Source: JBNNGK01 sp050268245 (lineage in GTDB: Bacteria; Pseudomonadota; Gammaproteobacteria; Enterobacterales; Enterobacteriaceae). Taken from it: a stretch of 12,800 nucleotides of DNA. The notes under the pieces are model-generated. The model was not told the origin of the DNA, searched no databases, and worked only from the letters and a program-made list of their open reading frames with translations. The stretch covers positions 1 to 12,800 of the forward strand of contig NZ_JBNNGK010000033.1 in NCBI RefSeq assembly GCF_050268245.1, in the 5' to 3' direction. Below, piece by piece: positions 1 through 8,150 of the stretch (position 1 is the first letter of the stretch; each line of letters begins with the position of its first letter). The position numbers and the translations under genes are program-made.

Positions 1-2533
1 ACTGCTGGAGCAGGGGGAAGGGGATATCACGGCGATAGCCCGGCGTTATGAATGGGATCTGGACGCGTTATGGCAAGGGTTGCTGGCGCATCTGGCGACC
101 CTGCCGCATACGGTACAGAGCAAACCGCCGCTCTCGGCCAAACTGCAACGGCTGATCCAGCAAGCGTGGCTGACGGCGTCGATGCAGCAAGACATCAATG
201 AAATCCGCAGCCAGCATCTGCTGCTGGCCTTGCTCGAACACCCGGCACTGCTGGAGACGGACGCGGCATGGGCGCTGCTGAGCCTGAGCCGGACGCAACT
301 GGAGCGGCTGCTGCCCGTGCTGGATACCCAGTCGGACGAACGGCCGGCGCGGCAAGCACAGCAAGAGCCGAATCAGACCGCGTCCCCCCTCAGCGATGAG
401 CAGGCTGAAGCGCACGGCCTTCCTCTGACCCACGCCGGGCAAAGCGTGCTGGACAAATTCACCCTGGACGTCACCGCCAAAGCGAAAGCGGGCAGCATCG
501 ACCCGGTCTTTGGCCGAGACAGCGAAATCCGCCAGATGGTGGACATCCTCTCCCGCCGCCGCAAAAACAACCCGCTGCTGGTGGGCGAGCCGGGCGTCGG
601 CAAAACCGCGCTGGTGGAAGGGCTGGCGCTGCGCATTAGCGAGGGCAACGTGCCGGACAGCCTGAAAACGGTCAGCCTGCGCACTCTGGATTTGGGGCTG
701 TTGCAGGCAGGAGCCGGGGTGAAAGGCGAGTTCGAACAGCGGCTAAAAAACGTGATTGAGGCGGTACAGCAGTCGCCGACGCCGGTGCTGCTGTTTATCG
801 ACGAAGCGCACACCCTGATTGGCGCGGGCAATCAGGCGGGCGGGGCCGATGCCGCCAACCTGCTGAAACCGGCGCTGGCCCGCGGCGAACTGCGCACTAT
901 CGCCGCCACCACCTGGAGCGAATACAAACAGTATTTTGAGCGCGATGCGGCGCTGGAGCGCCGTTTTCAGACCGTGAAAGTCGATGAACCGGACGACGCC
1001 ACCGCCTGCCTGATGCTGCGCGGGCTGAAGGAACGCTACGCCAGCCACCACGGCGTGCATATTCAGGACTCGGCGGTGCAGGCGGCGGTGAGCTTATCAC
1101 GCCGCTACCTGACCGGCCGCCAGCTGCCGGACAAGGCGGTCGACCTGCTGGACACCGCCAGCGCCCGGGTACGCATGAGTCTGGACACCGAGCCGGAGGC
1201 GCTGGTACAGGTACAGGCTGAACTGGCGGCGCTGGCGCTGGAGCAGCAGGCGATAGAGCAGGATACGCTGCTCAGCGCGGAGCTCAACCCGGCGCGGCTG
1301 GCCGACATCAACGACCGCCGCACGCTGTTGCAACAGCAGCACACCCGGCTGACGCAACAATACCAGCAGGAGCGTGAACTGACCCAACGGTTGCTGGCGC
1401 TGCGTCAGGATGCGGAGCGGGTGGTGGAGCGCAACGCGGTGCACCAGCAACTGCGCGAGCTGCAAGGCTGCCTGCCGCTGCTGTCGCTGGACGTGGATGC
1501 GCGCACTGTGGCGACGGTCATCGCCGACTGGACCGGCGTGCCGCTGGGCAGCCTGTTAAAAGACGAACAGACCCACCTGCTGCAACTGGAGCAGCAACTG
1601 GGGCAGCGGGTGATTGGGCAGGACGCGGCGCTGCTGGCGCTGGCACAACGGCTGCGCGCCGCCAAAACCGGGCTGACGCCGGAGAACGGCCCGCTGGGGG
1701 TGTTTTTGCTGGCGGGGCCGAGCGGGGTAGGGAAAACCGAGACCGCGCTGGCGCTGGCCGATGAACTGTTCGGCGGTGAGAAATCGCTGATCACCATCAA
1801 CCTGTCGGAATATCAGGAAGCGCACACAGTCTCGCAGCTGAAAGGCTCGCCGCCGGGCTATGTGGGCTACGGTCAGGGCGGCGTGCTGACCGAAGCGGTG
1901 CGCAAACGGCCGTACAGCGTGGTGCTGCTGGATGAAGTCGAAAAGGCGCACCGCGACGTGCTGAACCTGTTCTATCAGGTCTTTGACCGCGGCATGATGC
2001 GCGACGGCGAAGGGCGGGAAATTGATTTTCGCAATACCGTCATCGTGATGACCGCCAATCTGGGCAGCGACCACCTCATGCAACTGCTGGAGGAGCAGCC
2101 GGCGGCATCGGACGCGGATTTACAAGCGCTGCTGCGGCCGATCCTGCGCGACCACTTCCAGCCGGCGCTGCTGGCACGCTTCCAGACGCTGATTTACCGC
2201 CCGCTGGGGCGCGAGGCGATGAAACGGATCGTCGGCATCAAGCTGGGGCAGGTGGCGCAGCGGCTGCAACGGCATTACGGCATGGCGTGTGACATCGACG
2301 ACAGCCTGCGGGACACGCTGGTAGCCGCCTGCCTGCTGCCGGACAGCGGGGCGCGCAACATCGACAGCCTGCTGAACCAGCAAATCCTGCCGGTGCTGAG
2401 CCAGCAGCTGTTGCGTTATCTGGCGGAGGGGGAGCAACCGCAGCGCCTGCAACTGGGCTGGGATGAAGAAGAAGGGATCGTGCTGGCGTTTGATGCTCCG
2501 GCGAGTGCAACACAGGAGATGAGCGATGAGTGA
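1..2533 (+). CDS. clpV: ClpV/TssH, T6SS sheath-recycling AAA+ ATPase (5' end outside window)
   Basis: This is the ClpB/Hsp100-type ATPase that pulls apart contracted TssB/TssC sheaths in the cytoplasm so that the T6SS can fire again. The reading frame is open from base 2, so the true start lies to the left; about 843 codons are visible and only a few dozen N-terminal residues should be missing compared with the usual length of about 850-890. In order one sees the ClpV N-domain, the first AAA+ module with Walker A GEPGVGKT (from base 584) and Walker B LLFIDEAHT (about 788), a glutamine-rich coiled middle region (about 1200-1480), and the second AAA+ module with Walker A GPSGVGKT (from 1718) and Walker B VVLLDEVEKAH (about 1918). 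The TTG at base 80 lies inside the N-domain and is not the start. The stop overlaps the vgrG start by 8 bases, indicating one operon. The gene is clearly GC-rich, unlike the toxin modules downstream. Identification is firm; the ClpV rather than ClpB assignment rests on N-domain style and the vgrG neighbour. Confidence 0.95.
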   Translation, partial: LLEQGEGDITAIARRYEWDLDALWQGLLAHLATLPHTVQSKPPLSAKLQRLIQQAWLTASMQQDINEIRSQHLLLALLEHPALLETDAAWALLSLSRTQLERLLPVLDTQSDERPARQAQQEPNQTASPLSDEQAEAHGLPLTHAGQSVLDKFTLDVTAKAKAGSIDPVFGRDSEIRQMVDILSRRRKNNPLLVGEPGVGKTALVEGLALRISEGNVPDSLKTVSLRTLDLGLLQAGAGVKGEFEQRLKNVIEAVQQSPTPVLLFIDEAHTLIGAGNQAGGADAANLLKPALARGELRTIAATTWSEYKQYFERDAALERRFQTVKVDEPDDATACLMLRGLKERYASHHGVHIQDSAVQAAVSLSRRYLTGRQLPDKAVDLLDTASARVRMSLDTEPEALVQVQAELAALALEQQAIEQDTLLSAELNPARLADINDRRTLLQQQHTRLTQQYQQERELTQRLLALRQDAERVVERNAVHQQLRELQGCLPLLSLDVDARTVATVIADWTGVPLGSLLKDEQTHLLQLEQQLGQRVIGQDAALLALAQRLRAAKTGLTPENGPLGVFLLAGPSGVGKTETALALADELFGGEKSLITINLSEYQEAHTVSQLKGSPPGYVGYGQGGVLTEAVRKRPYSVVLLDEVEKAHRDVLNLFYQVFDRGMMRDGEGREIDFRNTVIVMTANLGSDHLMQLLEEQPAASDADLQALLRPILRDHFQPALLARFQTLIYRPLGREAMKRIVGIKLGQVAQRLQRHYGMACDIDDSLRDTLVAACLLPDSGARNIDSLLNQQILPVLSQQLLRYLAEGEQPQRLQLGWDEEEGIVLAFDAPASATQEMSDE
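2514..2519 (+). promoter_or_regulatory. Ribosome binding site of vgrG inside clpV
   Basis: AGGAGA lies 6 bases before the ATG at 2526, within the last codons of clpV. It fixes the vgrG start and supports translational coupling between the two overlapping genes. Confidence 0.8.
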
Positions 2534-4880
2534 AAGCATTATCAGTCTGGCACAGAAGGCGATTGACGAGGTCTTGGGGCTGTCCCGCTACCGCGTCGAC
2601 GTGCACGAGTGTCCACATTTTCTTGATGTCCTGCGCTATCGTGCAAGTGAAATGCTGAGCCAGCCGTGGCGCTACGATGTCACTGTCACCTGTGCGGCGA
2701 GCATAGCCAGCAGTGAGCTGATGCTGAAACCAGCGTCTTTCACTTTTCAGTCACCACTCTATGATGGTACCCCGGCTGTGCCGTTGCGCACGGTCTATGG
2801 CGTGGTGGATACCTTCCGGCGGATTTCAGTCTCCGGGGATGAAATCACCTACGCCCTGCGTATCGTGCCGCGCATTGCCCTGATGAAGTACACCCAACGC
2901 AGTGAGGTGTACCTCAACCAGTCGGTGCCGGAGGTGGTGGAGCAGATCCTGCGTTCACACGGACTTGAGGGCGCCGACTTTGAATTTCGCCTGTCACAGC
3001 ATTATCCGGTCCGTGAGCTCATCACCCAGTGGCGCGAAACGGATCTGGAATTTATCCAGCGCCTGTTGGCGGAAGTGGGGATCTTCTGGCGCTTTGAGAT
3101 GGACTGCCGAATTGAACAAGATGTGGTGATTTTTCAGGACAGCCAGCTACAGTATCAGTTTGGTGTGAAGCTACCGGTTATCCCGCCCTCACGCACCAAT
3201 GATAACGGCCAAGACAGCGTCTGGGATCTGCGTACGGAAGACCAAGTGGTGACCGGTAGCGTTGCCAACCGCGACTATAATTACCGTGAGGCGCTGACCC
3301 CGCAAGATAGTTCGGCGACCGTCCGTCAGGAAGGCGGTGCCACTATCGGTGAAACTTACCACTATGCAGAGCCGTTTTTGAGTGAAGGGGAAGCAGAAAC
3401 CCCGGAAAGCGGTGCCTGGTTTGCCCGTCTGCGTCATGAGCGCGCGCTCAACGCCCAACAGATTATCACCGGGCGTTCAAGCAGCCCGGTATTGGCGCCC
3501 GGCGAAGTGCTGGAGCCTCAGGGTAATACCCCAGGGGCCCTGAAAGACGGCATTGTGATCACCAATGTTCACACCTCTGGGGCGCGTGATAAGGGGTTTC
3601 AACTGCGCTTCACGGGGATCCCTTACAGTGAAACCGTTTGCTATCGTCCGGCGTTACTGGATCGCCCGGTGATTGCTGGCTCCTTGCCTGCCCGAGTGGA
3701 AAGCGACGAGAAGGGTGACACTTATGCGTACCTAGACAACCAAGGACGTTATCGGGTCAGACTCGATTTTGACCGTAGCAGCACTGTACAAGGATACGCG
3801 TACCTCTGGCTGCGAATGGCAAAACCCTATGCTGGGGATAATTATGGCTTTCATTCCCCGTTGCTCGATGGCACCGAAGTTTCCGTGGTATTTGACAGCG
3901 GTGATCCGGATCGTCCGTATATCGCTCACGCCCAGCACGATTCCGAACACCCGGATCATGTGACGAATGATAACCACACGCGTAACGTCTGGCGCACGGC
4001 GGGGGACAACAAACTCTGCTTGGAAGACAAGCGTCAGGAAGAGCATTTTAAGCTCGCCACCCCGTTTGGTAAGACGCAATTAAATGGTGGTCACGTCGTG
4101 GACAGCCGGCGTGAGCAGCGTGGGACCGGATTTGAACTGCGTACCGATGAGTACGGCGCGGTGCGGGCAGCACGCGGAATGTTGCTGACGGCAGATGCCC
4201 AAGCAAAAGGGCAGGGACCCATGTTGGAAATGTCGTCTGCCGTGAACCAGATAAAGCAGGCGAACAGCGAGATGCAAGCACTGAACGATGCCGCAGAAAG
4301 TGCAAAAGCGCTGGTCAGCGACATCCGGACACAACGCAATCTGGTCATGCAGAATATTGCCGATTTGCAATCAGCGGTGATGCTGGCCTCTGCCCCGCAG
4401 GGGATCGCTTTTACCTCCGGTGGACATATCCAGCTAACGAGCACGCAGAATACCATGCTCAATGCCGGGAAACATCTGGACGTGGGGGCGATGGGTAATA
4501 TCTCGGTGAGTGCGGACAAAGAACTCGGCTTGTTTGTTCACAAGGGTGGGGCGAAGCTCATCGCCAATCTCGGCGACGTGGAAATTCATTCCCGCCACAA
4601 TACACTCGATATGAGCGCGCAACAAAAGCTGACTATCAGCAGCACTGAAGATGAAGTGATTATCAGCACGCCGAAGACGCTGACCATTAACGGTGGTGGC
4701 TCCTATGTGAAGCTCAGCGATAGCGGCATTGAACATGGCTCAAATGGAGATTTGACCATGAAAGTGGCCGAGTATCTGATACCGGGCTCCGGAGGAGACC
4801 TGCCTGTGGATGCGCCAGACTTTAATACGACTAAAATAGCGGAAATGAAATCTGTCATCAGTAAACCGCTGAGTAACTGA
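2526..4880 (+). CDS. vgrG: VgrG/TssI T6SS spike protein with DUF2345-type C-terminal region
   Basis: VgrG trimers form the tip of the T6SS puncturing device, sit on the Hcp tube and carry effectors into target cells. The 784-residue protein shows the gp27-like base (about 20-370), including the segment with FIQRLLAEVGIFWRFE (177-191), then the gp5-like OB region (about 385-470) with the typical GTEVSVVFDSGDPDRP (449-464). A DUF2345-like region with a helical stretch (about 570-620) and beta-helix needle repeats (about 630-735) follows. The tail ends with a short extension, residues about 750-784, with no recognisable enzyme domain, so this VgrG is probably a carrier rather than an evolved, toxin-bearing VgrG. 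The start is fixed by AGGAGA and the 8-base overlap with clpV. The cargo effector begins 10 bases after the stop, which suggests that the VgrG tail binds that effector. GC content is lower than in clpV but higher than in the toxin ends. Confidence 0.95.
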   Translation: MSESIISLAQKAIDEVLGLSRYRVDVHECPHFLDVLRYRASEMLSQPWRYDVTVTCAASIASSELMLKPASFTFQSPLYDGTPAVPLRTVYGVVDTFRRISVSGDEITYALRIVPRIALMKYTQRSEVYLNQSVPEVVEQILRSHGLEGADFEFRLSQHYPVRELITQWRETDLEFIQRLLAEVGIFWRFEMDCRIEQDVVIFQDSQLQYQFGVKLPVIPPSRTNDNGQDSVWDLRTEDQVVTGSVANRDYNYREALTPQDSSATVRQEGGATIGETYHYAEPFLSEGEAETPESGAWFARLRHERALNAQQIITGRSSSPVLAPGEVLEPQGNTPGALKDGIVITNVHTSGARDKGFQLRFTGIPYSETVCYRPALLDRPVIAGSLPARVESDEKGDTYAYLDNQGRYRVRLDFDRSSTVQGYAYLWLRMAKPYAGDNYGFHSPLLDGTEVSVVFDSGDPDRPYIAHAQHDSEHPDHVTNDNHTRNVWRTAGDNKLCLEDKRQEEHFKLATPFGKTQLNGGHVVDSRREQRGTGFELRTDEYGAVRAARGMLLTADAQAKGQGPMLEMSSAVNQIKQANSEMQALNDAAESAKALVSDIRTQRNLVMQNIADLQSAVMLASAPQGIAFTSGGHIQLTSTQNTMLNAGKHLDVGAMGNISVSADKELGLFVHKGGAKLIANLGDVEIHSRHNTLDMSAQQKLTISSTEDEVIISTPKTLTINGGGSYVKLSDSGIEHGSNGDLTMKVAEYLIPGSGGDLPVDAPDFNTTKIAEMKSVISKPLSN

Positions 4881-4890
4881 GGGACCAGAC

Positions 4891-7326
4891 ATGTCAGTAT
4901 TACCAAAATTCGCCTGGCCGGTGCCAGCCAGTAAGCGCGGCAATGACTTTGCCAACCGAGACGATGTGATGTCGCATCTGGACGGTGAAGCAACCGGCTG
5001 GTACCTGCTGGGAAGTAACGGCATGTGGCACGGGGGTATTCATATCACGAACGCCACCACGCCCTGGTGTGCGCTGAGCGGCAGGGCGGCTTCTGAGCTG
5101 CTGGATTTCCCGGTGGCTTACAAGGGGGAGCAGAGCATTCGCTGTATGGCGGACGGGGACGTGGTGGCATACCGGATTTGCCGCGACTATCTGAACGTGC
5201 CGTGGGAGACGGGGCCGCTGAACGTCTCCGGCTCCTTTGTTCTGGTGCGTCACTCTATTCAGCCCGGGGAGAAACCGGAAAGCGGCCTGAATTTTTATAC
5301 GCTGTATATGCACCTGGCGCCGTATTCTGCTTATGAAAAAAGTGAAAACGAAACGCAGTGGATTGTGAATGATAAGCTGCCCGTATTTCGCCGTGAGTGG
5401 ACTCCTGATGCCAACGCCGGGAACAGAAACACATATCGTCTAGCCAGCATCCCGAAAGGTTCACAGATTGAATGGGATGCGACAGAAACAGGCTGTAGCG
5501 CAACGGGGCCCAAGGGGCGCCGCTATGGCCTGGTGACGTTTAGAGGTTTGCCAGCCGATGCGAAGGCCAAAGGGACGCAGACCCGTCTGGTGGAAGGGCA
5601 ACAATACTGGATCCTGACGGACAGAGATAATCTTGTGCCGTCATCAGGTGCTGCTGTGCGCCCATCGTGGTGGGCGCATCTGCTGCCGCCTTATGCGGAG
5701 CCGATGCAGTTTGACAAGGTGATATGCCCCACACCGTATCCGATCAGGGCCGGCGACAGCATCGGTCATCTGGGGTATTTTCAGGTGCCGAAAGAGGGGG
5801 GATATGATGCCCGCTATCAGGTACATATTGAATGCCTGAGCATGGATGACAACCTCGAAACCTTCCTGAAAAATCCCGAGAAGGTGGGTGAAAGTGCGCC
5901 GCTGTATCTGAAATGCCCGTCGGGCTTACCGCTGTTCTCAAAAGACCTGAAGACAAAAATTATGGTCAGCAGCGGGAGAACCTCGCAGGGCGAAGCACTC
6001 CTTAAACTGAGTCAGGTGAAAACAGAAAAAGATGCACAGGAGCAGGAATACTGGTTTTTGCCCTATGCCAACGGCTATGTACCGAAAAGTAACGCCGCAG
6101 TGGAAAGGCTGTCGCAGTACGACCTCGGCAGATTGGGGTTCACCACGACAGTGGATGAAGCACCGAGCTTCGACCACCTGGACGGTAAAACACCGCCTAA
6201 AGGGCTGGTGCGCAGAATTCTTGACTGGCTGCATAACGCCGCCAGTAATGATATCCGGGTGACTCACCGTGCCGTGCCGCATAACTACCAGCGGTTGCTA
6301 TACCGGATCGACGGCAGTATCAGCCCTTATTCGCCCCAGGAATACCTGAGCGCGATACATAACCCATCTTATCGCGATGTGAAGAACAAGATGATTGTGA
6401 AGCATCCGAGTGAGTGGTATCACAAAAAGGATACGTCGATTTGGCAGTCGTTTTTGAACAAACTGACGAATGATGCACCGGAATGGAAAGCGTACAGTGA
6501 AGCCTATATAGAGAAGATGGTGTGGATGCAGGATGCAACTAAACTAAAACTTGGGCCATCTTTGTGGCATATGCATCCGGTGATGTTTTTGGGGGCGATA
6601 GAAGCAAAAAAACAGGTCAACATTACAGTTGATATGCTATATGAATTATTTGAAGGATTAAGAGCCCCGAATAAAAAAGATTTTTTACAACAATTTGCTG
6701 GCGAAATAAATGATAATGCAGAAAAATACAAGCTAGATACGCTCCGGCGTGTTAATCATTTTTTTGCTCAAGTGAGAGAGGAAATGGGGGGAGGAGCTAG
6801 CCCTGTAGAAGGATTAAATTATAGCGAAGAAGGTTTGAAAGCAAATTTTAAATATTTTAGAGTCCATCCGGATGAGGCAAGAAAGTATTCATATAAGAAG
6901 TCTGGAGGAAGGATAATAACTCGGGCCAATGAGGTTGCAATTGCCAATCGTGTCTATGCCAACCGGCTCGGAAATGGGAATGTTTCATCTGGCGATGGTA
7001 GTAAATATTGCGGACGAGGTGGAGTGCATCTGACAGGTAAAGAGAATTACAGAGGTTTTTCTGATTATTATAAAACTCAGTGGGGTGATGGTGCTGACTT
7101 CATTAATAATCCATCCCTCCTTGAAAGTCCTGTTTATTGTGTTCGTTCGGCAGTATACTTTTGGCTTCGTGAAGAGTTGTATTCAATAGCAGATACTGGC
7201 GACACTGGTTCAGTTGTGGATAAGATAACGTCTAAAATAAATTTGCATACAGATAGTTATGCTAAAAGACGTAAGCATTTTGAAAAAATAATGAATAAAA
7301 AAATATTTTTGGAGGCATTTCAATGA
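4891..7326 (+). CDS. VgrG-linked T6SS cargo effector: degenerate M23-like N-terminus, conserved linker, GH19-type glycan hydrolase C-terminus
   Basis: This 811-residue protein is a predicted antibacterial effector that cuts peptidoglycan in the prey periplasm. The N-terminal third (about 40-320) resembles an M23/LytM metallopeptidase fold: WHGGIHI (46-52), LYMHL (139-142) and VHIE (311-314) line up with the usual HxGxD, YxHL and HxHxE motifs, but the zinc-ligand Asp is His51 and the first His of HxH is Gln310, so peptidase activity is doubtful. A likely SH3-like insert lies at about 185-250 and another SH3-like stretch at about 345-400. Residues 400-570 form a linker ending in MHPVMFLGAI. The tail (about 571-811) looks like a GH19 endolysin/chitinase domain: the catalytic Glu pair fits E631 (EEMGG) and E640 (VEGLNYS), nine residues apart as expected, followed by ANRVYANRLGNGN and GRGGVHLTG. 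There is no signal peptide, as expected for a T6SS cargo. Start: GAGGGA 6 bases before ATG, just after vgrG. Base composition drops sharply to AT-rich after residue 570, a sign that the toxin end was exchanged. Confidence 0.88.
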   Translation: MSVLPKFAWPVPASKRGNDFANRDDVMSHLDGEATGWYLLGSNGMWHGGIHITNATTPWCALSGRAASELLDFPVAYKGEQSIRCMADGDVVAYRICRDYLNVPWETGPLNVSGSFVLVRHSIQPGEKPESGLNFYTLYMHLAPYSAYEKSENETQWIVNDKLPVFRREWTPDANAGNRNTYRLASIPKGSQIEWDATETGCSATGPKGRRYGLVTFRGLPADAKAKGTQTRLVEGQQYWILTDRDNLVPSSGAAVRPSWWAHLLPPYAEPMQFDKVICPTPYPIRAGDSIGHLGYFQVPKEGGYDARYQVHIECLSMDDNLETFLKNPEKVGESAPLYLKCPSGLPLFSKDLKTKIMVSSGRTSQGEALLKLSQVKTEKDAQEQEYWFLPYANGYVPKSNAAVERLSQYDLGRLGFTTTVDEAPSFDHLDGKTPPKGLVRRILDWLHNAASNDIRVTHRAVPHNYQRLLYRIDGSISPYSPQEYLSAIHNPSYRDVKNKMIVKHPSEWYHKKDTSIWQSFLNKLTNDAPEWKAYSEAYIEKMVWMQDATKLKLGPSLWHMHPVMFLGAIEAKKQVNITVDMLYELFEGLRAPNKKDFLQQFAGEINDNAEKYKLDTLRRVNHFFAQVREEMGGGASPVEGLNYSEEGLKANFKYFRVHPDEARKYSYKKSGGRIITRANEVAIANRVYANRLGNGNVSSGDGSKYCGRGGVHLTGKENYRGFSDYYKTQWGDGADFINNPSLLESPVYCVRSAVYFWLREELYSIADTGDTGSVVDKITSKINLHTDSYAKRRKHFEKIMNKKIFLEAFQ
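5161..5241 (+). repeat. 81-bp direct repeat, copy A (within effector N-terminal region)
   Basis: These 81 bases encode effector residues 91-117 and are found again without a mismatch at 12627-12707. Identity stops abruptly on both sides. Confidence 0.95.
5905..6600 (+). repeat. Effector-linker direct repeat, copy 1 (full-length effector)
   Basis: This 696-base segment (effector residues 339-570) is repeated colinearly without net indels at 8190-8885. By eye about one base in four differs in the first 100 bases, far fewer in the middle, and only about 11 bases differ in the last 328 (6273-6600). That last part is also present at 10872-11199. The repeat ends at codon 570, exactly where the toxin sequences stop resembling each other. 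Confidence 0.95.
7311..7315 (+). promoter_or_regulatory. Ribosome binding site of the first immunity candidate
   Basis: GGAGG lies 7 bases before the ATG at 7323, inside the last codons of the effector. Together with the ATGA start/stop overlap it indicates coupled translation of toxin and immunity protein. Confidence 0.8.
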
Positions 7327-8096
7327 ATAAGAAAGGCTTTAATAAGTGCATGTTGAGTAATCTTAAAGTCATTTTTATTTTTTTTGGGAGTTTTTTTTGT
7401 GGCAACAGTGAAGCTAGCGAAAGCTGGTATGTAGTAGATAATTATATTGGAACGATCGGAAAACACCCAGTACATTTATCTATTCAGTCATATGATTTTG
7501 GTGGTGGTGTTAATATTGAAGGTAGTTATTATTATGATCGTTATAATTCACCGATTGTTTTATTTGGTAAAGAAAGTGTAGGTAATATTACGTTGTGTGA
7601 GATATCAAGTAAAAAAGAATTTGAAAGGTATATAGTATCTGGAGATAAATATGACTCTACAAAATGTCCTTTTAGAATTATAAAGCGTAATCAAATTTTG
7701 AAGGGGGTGTGGAAAAATAATAACGTCAAATTAGATGTTGTACTTTCTAAAGTTTCCTCTATGAATAAATCAAATGTAAAAAGTGAAAGCGGAGAGCTAG
7801 ATATACCGTTCTGGGGGGATACAGAGAAACATTATTTTATTGGGGTTTATAAGCAAAGTGGGAATAAGGTAATAATTAATAAAGTTAAAGTGATAAACAA
7901 AAATGATGGGCAGGTAATTCAAATCATTAATCCTCAGGATGAAGATTGTGATTTTGGTTTTTACATGACACCAGTATATCAAAACATAGAACGACTTAGT
8001 CGCTCCTCAATATTATTAAATTGCTATAGTAAAGATTCAAGTATTTCAGTTGAGTATGAGTTCAAGGGATATGAGTATTTAAAAATAAGTGAGTAG
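7323..8096 (+). CDS. Putative periplasmic immunity protein for the GH19-type effector
   Basis: This 257-residue protein is proposed to protect the producer and its kin against the GH19-type tail just upstream. It begins with a basic start and a hydrophobic run (about 14-25), followed by a small polar stretch NSEAS that could be a signal peptidase site near residue 31, so it should be exported to the periplasm, where the toxin acts. An internal ATG at codon 10 would give a shorter signal peptide. The mature part is rich in beta-strand-like sequence (for example GSYYYDRYNSPIVLFGK), with no enzyme motif that I recognise; Cys appears in single, scattered positions. Its ATG overlaps the effector stop (ATGA, 4 bases) and is preceded by GGAGG. 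It is very AT-rich, like the toxin end, which suggests that both were acquired together. The family is not recognised; the immunity role is inferred from position, export signal and overlap. Confidence 0.75.
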   Translation: MNKKGFNKCMLSNLKVIFIFFGSFFCGNSEASESWYVVDNYIGTIGKHPVHLSIQSYDFGGGVNIEGSYYYDRYNSPIVLFGKESVGNITLCEISSKKEFERYIVSGDKYDSTKCPFRIIKRNQILKGVWKNNNVKLDVVLSKVSSMNKSNVKSESGELDIPFWGDTEKHYFIGVYKQSGNKVIINKVKVINKNDGQVIQIINPQDEDCDFGFYMTPVYQNIERLSRSSILLNCYSKDSSISVEYEFKGYEYLKISE

Positions 8097-8150
8097 ATCC
8101 TATTTTTAGAGCTATTTCGAATAATCCCCAGAAAATAGTGTCTGGATAAA

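Noticed and set aside
80..82. TTG as the start codon of clpV.
   Set aside because: The frame is open back to base 2 and the upstream codons read as ClpV N-domain sequence, so the gene is simply cut by the window edge.
68..2618. Several long open frames on the minus strand opposite clpV (for example 1556-2083).
   Set aside because: They are shadows of a GC-rich gene with strong codon bias; they lack ribosome sites and domain resemblance, while the plus frame is unmistakably ClpV.
2902..6262. Plus-strand alternative frames inside vgrG and the effector (2902-3129, 3769-3963, 6032-6262).
   Set aside because: They overlap well-supported genes in another frame and show no domain or start signals of their own.
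7797..7982. Minus-strand frame of 61 codons opposite the first immunity gene.
   Set aside because: AT-rich chance frame with no ribosome site; the plus-strand gene explains the region.
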